Source: Tepidimonas ignava
Lineage (GTDB): Bacteria; Pseudomonadota; Gammaproteobacteria; Burkholderiales; Burkholderiaceae_C
DNA length: 64,000 nucleotides
Assembly: GCF_004342625.1 (NCBI RefSeq)
Contig: NZ_SMAH01000001.1
Coordinates: forward strand, 124,001-188,000
Reading direction: 5' to 3'
The position numbers and the translations under genes are program-made. Shown here piece by piece: positions 9,671 to 19,892 of the stretch. The notes under the pieces are model-generated. The model had not been told where the DNA came from. It worked only from the letters and a program-made list of their open reading frames with translations, and searched no databases. Position 1 is the first letter of the stretch; every line of letters begins with the position of its first letter.

Positions 9671-10197
9671 GCACCGACACCCGCACCGTGGAGCCGATGG
9701 TGCTGTCCGAGGCCACGCTGGCGCGCTTCGCGCGCGAGGTGGCCAAATACCCGCCTGACCAAAAGCAGTCGGCCGTGATGGCGTGCCTGGCCATCGTCCA
9801 GCAAGAGCAGGGCTGGGTCAGCCCCGCCGCGGAGCTGGCGGTGGCGCAGTACCTGGGCATGGCGCCGATGGCCGTGCACGAGGTCACGACCTTTTACAAC
9901 ATGTACAACCAGCAGCCGGTGGGCCGCTTCAAGCTCAACGTCTGCACCAACCTGCCGTGCGCGCTGCGCGATGGCGCCAAGACGTTGCGCTACCTGGCGG
10001 ACAAGCTGGGCGTCGAGCCCGGCGGCACCACGGCCGATGGCTGCTTCACGCTGCAGCAGTCCGAGTGCCTGGGGGCGTGCGCCGACGCGCCGGTGATGCT
10101 CGTCAACGACCGCCATATGTGCAGCTTCATGACGCCCGAGCGCCTCGATCAGCTCATCGACGGCCTGCGCGCGGCCGCTGCGGAGGACAAGGCATGA
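9667..10197 (+). CDS. nuoE: NADH-quinone oxidoreductase subunit E
   Basis: The 176-residue thioredoxin-like subunit carries the N1a [2Fe-2S] ligands: Cys in CTNLPC and Cys in SECLGAC. A helical N-terminal domain precedes them ([14 protein letters not shown]). It works with NuoF and NuoG in the NADH-oxidising module. Start and stop overlap nuoD and nuoF through ATGA, indicating translational coupling. Confidence 0.97.
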   Translation: MSTDTRTVEPMVLSEATLARFAREVAKYPPDQKQSAVMACLAIVQQEQGWVSPAAELAVAQYLGMAPMAVHEVTTFYNMYNQQPVGRFKLNVCTNLPCALRDGAKTLRYLADKLGVEPGGTTADGCFTLQQSECLGACADAPVMLVNDRHMCSFMTPERLDQLIDGLRAAAAEDKA

Positions 10198-11546
10198 ACG
10201 TCGAGCGACTGCTGCAGCAGTTTCAGGCCACGGGGGTGCAGACGTGCTTCCACGGCCGCCACATGCAGCCCCAAATTTACGCCGGGCTGGACGGCACCAA
10301 CTGGCGCCTGAAGGATTACGAGGCGCGCGGCGGCTACCAGGCGCTGCGCAAAATCCTGGGCAAGGACGGCGGGCCCGGCATGACGCCGGACGAAGTGATT
10401 GCCGAGGTCAAGACCAGCGCGCTGCGCGGTCGCGGCGGCGCCGGGTTCCCCACCGGCCTCAAATGGAGCTTCATGCCGCGCCAGTTCCCGGGCCAAAAGT
10501 ACCTGGTGTGCAACTCCGACGAGGGCGAGCCCGGCACCTGCAAGGACCGTGACATCCTGATGCACAACCCGCACATCGTCATCGAGGGCATGGCGATCGC
10601 GGCGTACGCCATCGGGGCCAGCGTCGGCTACAACTACATCCACGGCGAAATCTTCCAGGTCTACGAGCGCTTCCAGGAGGCGCTGGAAGAAGCCCGCGCC
10701 GCCGGCTACCTGGGCGACAACATCCTGGGCAGCACGTTCAGCTTCCAACTGCACGCCCACCACGGTTGGGGCGCCTACATCTGCGGCGAGGAAACCGCGT
10801 TGCTGGAGTCGCTGGAGGGCAAAAAAGGCCAACCCCGCTTCAAGCCGCCGTTTCCGGCCAGCTACGGCCTGTACGGCAAGCCCACCACGATCAACAACAC
10901 CGAGACGTTTGCCGCGGTGCCGTGGATCATCCGCCACGGCGGGCAGGCCTACCTGGAGGTCGGCAAGCCCAACAACGGCGGTACGAAAATCTTTTCCGTC
11001 AGCGGCGACGTCGAGCGCCCCGGCAACTACGAAATCCCGATGGGCACCCCGTTTGCCAAGCTGCTGGAGCTGGCCGGCGGCGTGCGCGGTGGGCGCAAGC
11101 TCAAGGCGGTGATTCCGGGCGGGTCGTCGGCGCCGGTGCTGCCGGCCGACATCATGATGGACTTGACGATGGACTACGATGCCATCGCCAAGGCAGGTTC
11201 GATGCTGGGCTCGGGGGCCGTCATCGTGATGGACGAGACGCGCTGCATGGTCAAGTCGCTGCAGCGGCTGAGCTACTTTTACATGCACGAATCCTGCGGC
11301 CAGTGCACCCCGTGCCGCGAGGGCACCGGCTGGCTGTGGCGGGTGGTGGACCGCATCGAGCGCGGTTTGGGTCGTCCGCAGGATTTGGAACTGCTCGACA
11401 ACGTGGCCGAAAACATCATGGGCCGCACCATCTGCGCGCTGGGCGACGCGGCGGCGATGCCGGTGCGCGGCATGATCAAGCACTTCCGCCACGAATTCGA
11501 ATACCACGTCGAACACAAGACCTGCATGGTCCCGGCGTATGTCTGA
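10194..11546 (+). CDS. nuoF: NADH-quinone oxidoreductase subunit F (NADH- and FMN-binding)
   Basis: The 450-residue 51-kDa subunit has the NADH/FMN glycine-rich loops [10 protein letters not shown] (about residue 80) and [12 protein letters not shown], and the N3 [4Fe-4S] ligands in [11 protein letters not shown] (about residue 367) with the fourth Cys in GRTICALGD. It takes hydride from NADH and passes electrons to the cluster chain. The ATG overlaps the nuoE stop. Confidence 0.98.
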   Translation: MNVERLLQQFQATGVQTCFHGRHMQPQIYAGLDGTNWRLKDYEARGGYQALRKILGKDGGPGMTPDEVIAEVKTSALRGRGGAGFPTGLKWSFMPRQFPGQKYLVCNSDEGEPGTCKDRDILMHNPHIVIEGMAIAAYAIGASVGYNYIHGEIFQVYERFQEALEEARAAGYLGDNILGSTFSFQLHAHHGWGAYICGEETALLESLEGKKGQPRFKPPFPASYGLYGKPTTINNTETFAAVPWIIRHGGQAYLEVGKPNNGGTKIFSVSGDVERPGNYEIPMGTPFAKLLELAGGVRGGRKLKAVIPGGSSAPVLPADIMMDLTMDYDAIAKAGSMLGSGAVIVMDETRCMVKSLQRLSYFYMHESCGQCTPCREGTGWLWRVVDRIERGLGRPQDLELLDNVAENIMGRTICALGDAAAMPVRGMIKHFRHEFEYHVEHKTCMVPAYV

Positions 11547-11559
11547 GGGAAGCCCCACC

Positions 11560-13710
11560 ATGGTGGAAATCGAACTCGACGGCAAAAAGGTGGAGGTGCC
11601 GCCCGGCAGCATGGTCATGCATGCGGCCGAAAAGGCGGGCGTGTACATCCCGCACTTTTGCTACCACAAGAAGCTGTCCATCGCGGCCAACTGCCGCATG
11701 TGCCTGGTGGACGTCGAAAAGGCGCCCAAGCCCATGCCGGCGTGCGCCACCCCGGTGACGATGGGCATGGTGGTGCGCACCAAGAGCGACAAGGCCATCA
11801 AGGCGCAAAAGGCCGTGATGGAGTTTTTGCTCATCAACCACCCGCTGGACTGCCCGATCTGCGACCAGGGCGGCGAGTGCCAACTGCAGGACCTGGCGGT
11901 GGGTTACGGCGGCACCCAGTCGCGCTACGAGGAAGAAAAGCGCGTCGTTTTCCACAAAAACGTCGGCCCGCTCATCTCGATGGAGGAGATGAGCCGCTGC
12001 ATCCACTGCACGCGCTGCGTGCGCTTCGGTCAGGAGATCGCGGGGGTGATGGAGCTCGGCATGAGCCACCGCGGCGAGCACTCCGAGATCGAAACCTTCG
12101 TCGGCGCCACGGTCGATTCGGAGCTTTCGGGCAACATGATCGACCTGTGCCCGGTGGGCGCGCTGACCAGCAAGCCGTTTCGCTACGCCGCGCGCACCTG
12201 GGAGCTGGCGCGGCGCAAGAGCATCAGCCCGCACGACGGCACTGGCGCCAACCTGGTGGTGCAGGTCAAGGGCGACCGCGTGCTGCGCGTGGTGCCGCTG
12301 GAAAACGAAGAGGTCAACGAGTGCTGGATCGCCGACCGTGACCGCTTCAGCTACGAAGCGCTCAACAGCCCCGATCGCCTGACGCAGCCCATGGTCAAGC
12401 AAGGCGGCCAGTGGCATACGGTGGACTGGAAGACGGCGCTGGAGTTTGTCGCCAACGGCCTGCGGGGTGTGCGCGAGCAGCACGGCGCCGCCGCCATCGG
12501 GCTGCTGGCCAGCCCCCACGCCACGGTGGAGGAGCTGGCGTTGGCGCGCGCGTTGATGGGGGGGTTGGGCAGCCCCAACATCGACCATCGGTTGCGCGCG
12601 CACGCGTTCGACAACGCGGCCCCGGCCGGCAAGGCGCGCTGGCTGGGCCTGCCGATTGCGCAGCTGTCGACGCTGGAGCGCGCGCTGGTCGTCGGCTCCA
12701 ACCTGCGCAAAGACCATCCGCTGTTCGCGCAGCGCATCCGCCAGGCGGTGCGCCATGGCGCGCAGGTGTCGGCGCTGGTGGAGGCGCAACCCGACTGGGC
12801 CATGCCGCTGCACGCGGTGTTGACCGCGCCCGCCACCGACTGGGCGGCGGCGCTGGCGCGCGTGGCGGTGGCGGTGGCCCAGGCGAGCGGGGTCGCCGCG
12901 CCGGCGGGCACCGAGGGTGTCCAAGCCGACGACGCGGCGCAGCGCATCGCCGCCAGCTTGATGGGCGGGCAGCGCAAGGCGGTGCTGCTGGGCAACGCGG
13001 CGGCGCACCACGAACGGGCCGCCACGCTGCTGGCGTTGGCCCAGTGGATCGCGCAGCACACCGGCGCGGCGTGGGGCTACCTGACCGAAGCGGCCAACAC
13101 CGTGGGCGCACAGCTCGTCGGCGCCGTGCCGGGCGCTGGCGGCTTGGATGTCGCCCACATGCTGGACGGTGGCACGCTGAAGGCGGCGCTGCTGCTGGGG
13201 GTGGAGCTGGGCGCCGACACCGCCAGCGCCGGCCAAGCGCTGGCGCAAGCCGATCTGGTGGTGACGCTGAGCCCGTTCAAGACCAACCTCGACGTCAGTG
13301 ACGTGCTGCTGCCGGTGGCGCCGTTCACCGAAACGTCGGGGTCGTTCGTCAACGCCGAGGGTCGGTTGCAGAGCTTCGCCGCTGTGGTCAAGCCGCTGGG
13401 CGAAACGCGGCCGGCCTGGAAGGTGCTGCGCGTGCTGGGCAACATGCTGCAACTGCCGGGCTTTGAGCAGACGTCGTCGCAGGAGGTGCTCGCTGCGGCG
13501 CTGCCCGGCGTGGCCGACGGTGCGTTTGTGCCCGCCGAGCGGCTGGACAACACCACCACCGCGGCGCTGAACCTGGCGCCGGCGCGTCGCGCGCCGTGCG
13601 TGGCGTCGATCTACCAGCTCGACGCCCTGGTGCGCCGTGCTCCGGCGCTGCAAGCCACCGCCGACGCCCGCGCCGCGCGCGCGGCGGCCGCTACAGGAGT
13701 GTGCGCATGA
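11560..13710 (+). CDS. nuoG: NADH-quinone oxidoreductase subunit G
   Basis: The 716-residue protein begins with a ferredoxin-like [2Fe-2S] domain ([23 protein letters not shown]), then [18 protein letters not shown] and the His/Cys and four-Cys cluster motifs ([28 protein letters not shown]), and ends in a molybdopterin oxidoreductase-like domain without the cofactor. It relays electrons in the peripheral arm. ATG 11560 fits the family start ([13 protein letters not shown]) and follows GAGGGAAG at 8 nt; an in-frame ATG at 11539 inside nuoF is less likely. Confidence 0.96.
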   Translation: MVEIELDGKKVEVPPGSMVMHAAEKAGVYIPHFCYHKKLSIAANCRMCLVDVEKAPKPMPACATPVTMGMVVRTKSDKAIKAQKAVMEFLLINHPLDCPICDQGGECQLQDLAVGYGGTQSRYEEEKRVVFHKNVGPLISMEEMSRCIHCTRCVRFGQEIAGVMELGMSHRGEHSEIETFVGATVDSELSGNMIDLCPVGALTSKPFRYAARTWELARRKSISPHDGTGANLVVQVKGDRVLRVVPLENEEVNECWIADRDRFSYEALNSPDRLTQPMVKQGGQWHTVDWKTALEFVANGLRGVREQHGAAAIGLLASPHATVEELALARALMGGLGSPNIDHRLRAHAFDNAAPAGKARWLGLPIAQLSTLERALVVGSNLRKDHPLFAQRIRQAVRHGAQVSALVEAQPDWAMPLHAVLTAPATDWAAALARVAVAVAQASGVAAPAGTEGVQADDAAQRIAASLMGGQRKAVLLGNAAAHHERAATLLALAQWIAQHTGAAWGYLTEAANTVGAQLVGAVPGAGGLDVAHMLDGGTLKAALLLGVELGADTASAGQALAQADLVVTLSPFKTNLDVSDVLLPVAPFTETSGSFVNAEGRLQSFAAVVKPLGETRPAWKVLRVLGNMLQLPGFEQTSSQEVLAAALPGVADGAFVPAERLDNTTTAALNLAPARRAPCVASIYQLDALVRRAPALQATADARAARAAAATGVCA

Positions 13711-14789
13711 TCGACGCGATTTACCAAGGTGGCCTAGGCCTGAGCAACGCCGCGTGGTGGACGCAGGCGGGCTGGCCGGTGGTGTGGATCCTGCTGAAAA
13801 TCGTGGTGCTGCTGGTGCCGCTGATGCTGCTGGTGGCCTACCTGACGTGGTGGGAGCGGCGGCTGCTGGGTTGGATGCAGGTGCGGCTGGGGCCCAACCG
13901 CGTCGGGCCGTTTGGCCTGTTGCAGCCAATCGCCGACGCGCTCAAGCTGCTGACCAAAGAGCTGATCCGGCCCACCGCCGCCAACGGCGGGCTGTTCCGG
14001 TTGGGGCCGGTGCTGGCCATCATGCCGGCGCTGGCGGCCTGGGTGGCGGTGCCGTTCGGTCCGGACGTCGTGCTGGCCAACATCAACGCGGGCTTGTTGG
14101 TGATTTTGGCCATCACCTCGATCGAGGTGTACGGCGTCATCATCGCCGGCTGGGCGTCCAACTCCAAATACGCGTTCCTCGGCGCGTTGCGCGCGTCGGC
14201 GCAAATGGTCAGCTACGAAATCGCCATCGGTTTTTGTTTCCTGGTGGTGGTGATGACCGCGGGCAGCCTGAACCTGGCCGATATCGTCGCGTCGCAGTCG
14301 CGCGGGGTGGCGGCCGACATGGGGCTCAACTTCCTGTCGTGGAACTGGCTGCCGCTGTTGCCGATTTTTATGGTGTACCTGATTTCGGCCGTGGCCGAAA
14401 CCAACCGCCACCCGTTCGACGTCGTCGAAGGTGAAGCCGAGATCGTGGCCGGTCATATGGTCGAGTACTCCGGCATGGGCTTTGCAATCTTCTTCCTGGC
14501 CGAATACGCCAGCATGTGGCTGGTGTCGATCCTGGCGGTGCTGATGTTCCTGGGCGGCTGGCTGCCCCCCATCGACAGCGAGCTGTTCAACGCCATCCCC
14601 GGCTGGGTGTGGCTCGGGCTCAAGACCGCCATCGTGGTTTCGATGTTCATCTGGATCCGCGCCACGTTCCCGCGGTTCCGCTACGACCAGATCATGCGCC
14701 TGGGCTGGAAGGTGTTCATCCCGGTGACGCTGATTTGGCTGCTGGTGGTCGGCGCCGTGATGCAGACCGCCTGGAACCCGTGGAAGTGA
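13707..14789 (+). CDS. nuoH: NADH-quinone oxidoreductase subunit H
   Basis: The 360-residue integral membrane protein of the ND1 family has about eight helices and the conserved quinone-chamber loops: [20 protein letters not shown], with [19 protein letters not shown], and [16 protein letters not shown]. It connects the peripheral arm to the proton-pumping arm. Its ATG overlaps the nuoG stop. Confidence 0.98.
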   Translation: MIDAIYQGGLGLSNAAWWTQAGWPVVWILLKIVVLLVPLMLLVAYLTWWERRLLGWMQVRLGPNRVGPFGLLQPIADALKLLTKELIRPTAANGGLFRLGPVLAIMPALAAWVAVPFGPDVVLANINAGLLVILAITSIEVYGVIIAGWASNSKYAFLGALRASAQMVSYEIAIGFCFLVVVMTAGSLNLADIVASQSRGVAADMGLNFLSWNWLPLLPIFMVYLISAVAETNRHPFDVVEGEAEIVAGHMVEYSGMGFAIFFLAEYASMWLVSILAVLMFLGGWLPPIDSELFNAIPGWVWLGLKTAIVVSMFIWIRATFPRFRYDQIMRLGWKVFIPVTLIWLLVVGAVMQTAWNPWK

Positions 14790-14803
14790 AGGAGGGCTGT
14801 CGC

Positions 14804-15313
14804 ATGTCCCCCACCGCCGTTGCCCCGTTTTCGCTGAAAGATTTTTTCAAGAGCTTTTTGCTGCTGGAGCTGTTCAAGGGCATGGCCCTGACCGGGCGCT
14901 ATGCGTTGCGGCCCAAGGTGACGCTGCAGTACCCGGAAGAAAAGACGCCGCTGTCGCCGCGCTTCCGTGGGTTGCATGCCCAGCGCCGTTACCCCAACGG
15001 CGAGGAGCGCTGCATCGCGTGCAAGCTGTGCGAAGCGGTGTGCCCGGCGATGGCCATCACGATCGAGTCGGCGCAGCGTGACGACGGCACCCGCCGCACG
15101 ACGCGCTACGACATCGACCTGACCAAGTGCATCTTTTGCGGCTTTTGCGAAGAAGCGTGCCCGGTTGACGCCATCGTCGAGACGCACATCTTCGAGTACC
15201 ACGGCGAAAAGCGCGGCGACCTGTACTTCACCAAAGAGATGCTGCTGGCCGTGGGTGACCGCTACGAAAAAGAGATCGCGGCGGCCAAGGCGGCCGACGC
15301 CAAGTACCGCTAA
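14804..15313 (+). CDS. nuoI: NADH-quinone oxidoreductase subunit I
   Basis: The 169-residue TYKY-type ferredoxin subunit carries two [4Fe-4S] motifs, [12 protein letters not shown] and [12 protein letters not shown] (N6a and N6b), after an amphipathic N-terminal helix. It bridges NuoG and NuoB in the electron wire. ATG 14804 follows AAGGAGG at 9 nt. Confidence 0.98.
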   Translation: MSPTAVAPFSLKDFFKSFLLLELFKGMALTGRYALRPKVTLQYPEEKTPLSPRFRGLHAQRRYPNGEERCIACKLCEAVCPAMAITIESAQRDDGTRRTTRYDIDLTKCIFCGFCEEACPVDAIVETHIFEYHGEKRGDLYFTKEMLLAVGDRYEKEIAAAKAADAKYR

Positions 15314-15343
15314 TACGACAAGGGGCCTGCGGGCGAACAGACC

Positions 15344-15991
15344 ATGGATTTCGTCGCTGGATTTTTCTACCTGTTTTCAGCGGTGCTGCTGCTGGCGGCG
15401 CTGCGCGTCGTCACAGCGCGCAACCCCGTGCACGCGGTGCTGTACCTGATGCTGGCGTTTTCGCAAGCCGCGGCGCTGTGGCTGCTGCTGAAGGCGGAGT
15501 TCCTCGGCATCGCGCTGGTGCTGGTGTACCTGGGCGCGGTGATGGTGTTGTTCCTGTTCGTCGTGATGATGCTCGACATCAACGTCGACGCGATGCGCGC
15601 GGGCTTTTGGAAACACCTGCCCCTGGCGCTGCTGCTGGGCGCGGTGGTCAGCGCCGAGCTGATCGCGGTGGTGTGGGCGGGCTTTCCCACCGCCACGGCC
15701 GACCCCGCGGTGGCCAGCCGCGCGATGCACGCGCCGGACCACAACAACACGCTGGAGCTGGGTCGGCTGTTGTACCGTGACTACCTGTACCCGATCCAGG
15801 TCGCCGCGGTGATCCTGTTGGTGGCCATGATCGCGGCCATCGCGCTGACGCTGCGCGGCCGCAAAGACACCAAGACCGTCGATCCGTCGCTGCAGGTGCG
15901 CGTCAAAGCGACGCAGCGGCTGCGCGTGCTGTCGGTGCCGCCGGCGCGCGTGGCGAGCGCACCCGCCGCCGGCCAGGAGGAGGGGGCATGA
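15344..15991 (+). CDS. nuoJ: NADH-quinone oxidoreductase subunit J
   Basis: The 215-residue ND6-type membrane subunit has five predicted helices, with the pi-bulge-type segment [19 protein letters not shown] typical of the family. The C-terminal 50 residues after the last helix are Arg- and Ala-rich and less conserved. Its stop overlaps the nuoK ATG. Confidence 0.96.
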   Translation: MDFVAGFFYLFSAVLLLAALRVVTARNPVHAVLYLMLAFSQAAALWLLLKAEFLGIALVLVYLGAVMVLFLFVVMMLDINVDAMRAGFWKHLPLALLLGAVVSAELIAVVWAGFPTATADPAVASRAMHAPDHNNTLELGRLLYRDYLYPIQVAAVILLVAMIAAIALTLRGRKDTKTVDPSLQVRVKATQRLRVLSVPPARVASAPAAGQEEGA

Positions 15992-16308
15992 ACACTTTGG
16001 GCAGCCTGGGTATCGGGCACTTTCTGTCGGTGGGCGCGATCCTGTTCGCGCTGTCGGTGGTGGGGATTTTTCTCAACCGCAAAAACCTCATCGTGCTGTT
16101 GATGGCCATCGAGCTGATGCTGCTGGCGGTCAACCTCAATTTCGTCGCGTTTGCCCACTACCTGGGTGACTTGCACGGGCAGGTGTTCGTGTTTTTCATC
16201 CTGACCGTGGCGGCGGCCGAGTCGGCGATCGGCTTGGCGATCCTGGTGCTGTTGTTCCGCAACAAGTCGTCGATCGACGTCGAAACGCTCAACACCCTCA
16301 AGGGTTGA
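15988..16308 (+). CDS. nuoK: NADH-quinone oxidoreductase subunit K
   Basis: The 106-residue ND4L-type subunit has three helices and the two buried Glu residues of the proton path ([13 protein letters not shown] and [12 protein letters not shown]). It belongs to the membrane arm. ATGA-type overlap with nuoJ; 28 bp separate it from nuoL. Confidence 0.97.
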   Translation: MNTLGSLGIGHFLSVGAILFALSVVGIFLNRKNLIVLLMAIELMLLAVNLNFVAFAHYLGDLHGQVFVFFILTVAAAESAIGLAILVLLFRNKSSIDVETLNTLKG

Positions 16309-16336
16309 GCCCACCACCCGAGCCTCTGTACAGACC

Positions 16337-18367
16337 ATGACGACACTTTCCGCAAGCATGCTGCTGGCCGTGCCGCTGGCCCCGCTCGCCGGGGCGGCCG
16401 CGGCCGGCATCTTCGGGACCCGCCTGGGGGGCAACTGGATCGGGCGGCGCTGGGCGCACAGCCTCACCATCCTGGGGGTGCTGGTCGCGTTCATCCTGTC
16501 GGCCATCACGCTCAAGCGCGTGGCGCTGGACGGCGCGTATTTCGACCAAACGATCTACGAATGGATGGTCATCGGCGGCCTCAAGATGGAAATCGGCTTC
16601 CTGGTCGATGGCCTGACCGCGATGATGATGTGCGTGGTGACCTTCGTGTCGCTGATGGTGCACATCTACACCATCGGCTACATGGAAGACGACCCGGGCT
16701 ACAACCGCTTCTTTGCCTACATCTCGCTGTTCACGTTCTCGATGCTCATGCTGGTCATGAGCAACAACCTGCTGCAGCTCTTTTTCGGCTGGGAGGCGGT
16801 GGGCCTGGTGTCGTACCTGCTGATCGGGTTCTGGTTCAACAAGCCCACGGCCATCTTTGCCAACATGAAGGCGTTTTTGGTCAACCGCGTGGGTGACTTC
16901 GGCTTCATCTTGGGCATTGGCCTGCTGGCGGCGTACACCGGCACGCTGAACTACAACGAAATCTTCGACAAGGCGCCGCAGCTGGCCGGTATCGAGTTTC
17001 CGTGGTACGTGCTGGGGCAGGACGTGATGCTGGTGACCGTCATCGGCATCTGCCTGTTCATCGGCGCGATGGGCAAAAGCGCCCAGTTCCCGCTGCACGT
17101 GTGGCTGCCCGACTCGATGGAAGGCCCCACGCCGATCTCGGCGCTGATCCACGCGGCGACGATGGTGACGGCGGGCATTTTTATGGTCGCGCGCATGTCG
17201 CCCATTTACGAGCTGTCCGATGCGGCGCTGAACTTCATCCTGGTCATCGGGGCGATCACGGCGTTTTTCATGGGGCTGCTGGGCATCATCCAAAACGACA
17301 TCAAGCGCGTGGTGGCCTACTCGACGCTGTCGCAGCTGGGCTACATGACGGTGGCGCTGGGGGCGTCGGCGTACTCGGTGGCGGTGTTTCACCTGATGAC
17401 GCACGCGTTTTTCAAGGCGCTGCTGTTCCTGGCGGCCGGCTCGGTCATCATCGGCATGCACCACAACCAGGACATCCGCTACATGGGTGGGCTGCGCAAG
17501 TACATGCCGATCACGTGGATCACCTTCCTGCTGGGCACGCTGGCGCTGATCGGCACGCCGCTGTTTTCGGGCTTTTATTCCAAGGACGCGATCATCGAGG
17601 CGGTGCACGCCAGCAACCTGCCGGCCTCGGGCCTGGCCTACGCCGCGGTGCTGGCGGGTGTGTTCGTGACGTCGTTTTACTCGTTCCGGGTGTACTTCCT
17701 GGTCTTCCACGGGCCTGAGCGCTACGACCAAAACCCCGACGCGCACCACGGCCATGACGACCACCACGACGACCACGGCGACGGCAAGCCGCACGAGTCG
17801 CCGTGGGTCGTGACCGCGCCGCTGCTGTTGCTGGCGGTGCCGTCGGTGGTCATCGGCTACTTGACCATCGAGCCGATGCTGTTCGGCGAGTTCCTCGCCG
17901 CGTCGATCGAGGTCCATGCCGACAGGCACCCGGCGATGGCGGCGTTTGCCGAAGCGTTCCACGGCCCGCTGGCGATGGCGCTGCACGCCTTCAGCACGCC
18001 GCCGCTGTACCTGGCGCTGGCCGGCGCCGTCAGCGCCTGGTACCTGTACCTGGTGCGCCCGGACTTGCCAGGCCGCATCGCGCAGGCGCTGCGTCCCATC
18101 GTTGTGGTGCTGGAAAACAAGTACTACATGGACTGGATCAACGAGCACATCATCGCCCGCGCGGCGCGCGCGCTGGGCGTGGGACTGTGGAAGGGCGGCG
18201 ACCGCGGGGTCATCGAGACCGGCGTCGTCAACGCCAGCTGGAAGCTCGTGGGCGCGCTGGCCAGCGTGGTGCGGCGGCTGCAAACGGGCTTTTTGTACCA
18301 CTACGCCTTCGTGATGATCCTGGGCGTGTTGGCGTTCATGATGTACTTCGTCTGGCTCGCCCGATAA
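16337..18367 (+). CDS. nuoL: NADH-quinone oxidoreductase subunit L
   Basis: The 676-residue antiporter-like proton channel has the conserved Glu helix (FFGWEAVGLVSYLLIGFW), the Lys helix around GAMGKSAQFPLHVWLPDSMEGPTPISALIHAATMV region, and a long C-terminal lateral helix. An unusual His/Asp-rich stretch at about residues 469-488 (AHHGHDDHHDDHGDG) forms a cytoplasmic or periplasmic loop that could bind metal ions. It sits 13 bp before nuoM. Confidence 0.97.
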   Translation: MTTLSASMLLAVPLAPLAGAAAAGIFGTRLGGNWIGRRWAHSLTILGVLVAFILSAITLKRVALDGAYFDQTIYEWMVIGGLKMEIGFLVDGLTAMMMCVVTFVSLMVHIYTIGYMEDDPGYNRFFAYISLFTFSMLMLVMSNNLLQLFFGWEAVGLVSYLLIGFWFNKPTAIFANMKAFLVNRVGDFGFILGIGLLAAYTGTLNYNEIFDKAPQLAGIEFPWYVLGQDVMLVTVIGICLFIGAMGKSAQFPLHVWLPDSMEGPTPISALIHAATMVTAGIFMVARMSPIYELSDAALNFILVIGAITAFFMGLLGIIQNDIKRVVAYSTLSQLGYMTVALGASAYSVAVFHLMTHAFFKALLFLAAGSVIIGMHHNQDIRYMGGLRKYMPITWITFLLGTLALIGTPLFSGFYSKDAIIEAVHASNLPASGLAYAAVLAGVFVTSFYSFRVYFLVFHGPERYDQNPDAHHGHDDHHDDHGDGKPHESPWVVTAPLLLLAVPSVVIGYLTIEPMLFGEFLAASIEVHADRHPAMAAFAEAFHGPLAMALHAFSTPPLYLALAGAVSAWYLYLVRPDLPGRIAQALRPIVVVLENKYYMDWINEHIIARAARALGVGLWKGGDRGVIETGVVNASWKLVGALASVVRRLQTGFLYHYAFVMILGVLAFMMYFVWLAR

Positions 18368-18380
18368 GGAGAACGACAGC

Positions 18381-19856
18381 ATGGGTTTGTTGAGTCTGGC
18401 GATTTGGACGCCGATCCTGTTTGGCGCGGTGCTGCTGGCGCTGGGGCGTGACGAGCATGCCGGCGCCGTGCGCTGGACCGCGCTCATCGGGGCGCTGCTC
18501 GGGCTGGCCGTGACGGTGCCGCTGATCACCGGCTTTGACACGAGCACGGCGGCGATGCAATTCGTCGAAAAGGCGCCGTGGATCGAGCGCTTCAACGTGC
18601 ACTACCACCTGGGCGTGGACGGCATTTCGCTGTGGCTGATCCCGCTGACCGCCTTCATCACGGTGATCGTTGTCATCGCCGGCTGGGAGGTCATCACCGA
18701 GCGCGTCAACCAGTACATGGGGGCGTTTTTGATCCTGTCGGGGTTGATGATCGGCGTGTTCGCGGCGCTGGACGCGATGCTGTTTTACATCTTCTTCGAA
18801 GCCACGCTGATCCCGATGTACATCATCATCGGTATCTGGGGTGGCCCGAACAAGATTTACGCGGCGTTCAAGTTCTTCCTGTACACGCTGCTGGGCTCGC
18901 TGCTGATGCTGGTGGCGCTGCTGTACCTGTACAACGTGTCGGGTGGCAGCTTTGACCTGGCCACCTGGTGGAAGCTGCCGCTGGGCGCGGACGTGCAGTC
19001 GGCGCTGTTCTTCGCCTTCCTGGCGGCGTTTGCCGTCAAGGTGCCGATGTGGCCGGTGCACACCTGGTTGCCGGACGTGCACGTCGAGGCGCCCACAGGT
19101 GGCTCAGCGGTGCTGGCGGCCATCATGCTCAAGCTGGGCGCGTACGGGTTTTTGCGCTTTTCGCTGCCGATCACGCCGGACGCCGCGCATCAGTGGGCGC
19201 CGCTGATCATCGGCCTGTCGCTGGTGGCGGTGATTTACGTCGGCCTGGTGGCGATGGTGCAGCAGGATATGAAAAAGCTCGTGGCCTACTCGTCGGTGGC
19301 GCACATGGGCTTCGTCACGCTGGGGTTGTTCCTGTTCAACGACCTGGGCGTCAGTGGTGCGCTGGTGCAGATGATCGCGCACGGGTTTGTGTCGGCGGCG
19401 ATGTTCCTGTGCATTGGCGTGCTGTACGACCGTGTGCATTCGCGCGAAATCAAGGACTACGGCGGTGTGGTCAACACGATGCCGGCGTTTGCCGCCTTTG
19501 CCGCGCTGTTCGTGATGGCCAACGCGGGGCTGCCGGGCACGGCCGGCTTTGTCGGTGAGTGGATGGTGATCCTGGCCGCCGTGCGTGAAAACTTCTGGAT
19601 CGCGATGCTGGCTGCAACGTCGCTGATCCTGGGCGCCGCGTACTCGCTGTGGATGTTCAAGCGCGTGTACCTGGGCGCACCGGTGCATGAGCACGTCAAG
19701 GCGCTCAAGGACATCAACGCGCGCGAATACCTGATCCTGGCGCTGCTGGCGGTGATGGTGCTGTACCTGGGCATCCACCCCAAGCCTTTCACCGACGCAA
19801 TGGACCCGGCGGTGCAGCAACTGCTCAAGCATGTGGCCGTGTCCAAGCTGGGCTGA
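18381..19856 (+). CDS. nuoM: NADH-quinone oxidoreductase subunit M
   Basis: The 491-residue antiporter-like subunit shows the ND4 signatures: FYIFFEATLIPMYIIIGIWGG with the channel Glu, VKVPMWPVHTWLPDVHVEAPT with the channel Lys, and the MVQQDMKKLVAYSSVAHMGF helix. It forms one of the three parallel proton channels. The start follows AAGGAG at 18365-18370. Confidence 0.97.
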   Translation: MGLLSLAIWTPILFGAVLLALGRDEHAGAVRWTALIGALLGLAVTVPLITGFDTSTAAMQFVEKAPWIERFNVHYHLGVDGISLWLIPLTAFITVIVVIAGWEVITERVNQYMGAFLILSGLMIGVFAALDAMLFYIFFEATLIPMYIIIGIWGGPNKIYAAFKFFLYTLLGSLLMLVALLYLYNVSGGSFDLATWWKLPLGADVQSALFFAFLAAFAVKVPMWPVHTWLPDVHVEAPTGGSAVLAAIMLKLGAYGFLRFSLPITPDAAHQWAPLIIGLSLVAVIYVGLVAMVQQDMKKLVAYSSVAHMGFVTLGLFLFNDLGVSGALVQMIAHGFVSAAMFLCIGVLYDRVHSREIKDYGGVVNTMPAFAAFAALFVMANAGLPGTAGFVGEWMVILAAVRENFWIAMLAATSLILGAAYSLWMFKRVYLGAPVHEHVKALKDINAREYLILALLAVMVLYLGIHPKPFTDAMDPAVQQLLKHVAVSKLG

Positions 19857-19892
19857 CCGTTGCCTAACCTTTTGCAAGAAAGCGACCTCACG

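Noticed and set aside
16298-18595. Minus-strand open frame of 765 codons opposite nuoL
   Set aside because: Antisense shadow with repetitive Arg/His/Gln composition and no ribosome-binding site.
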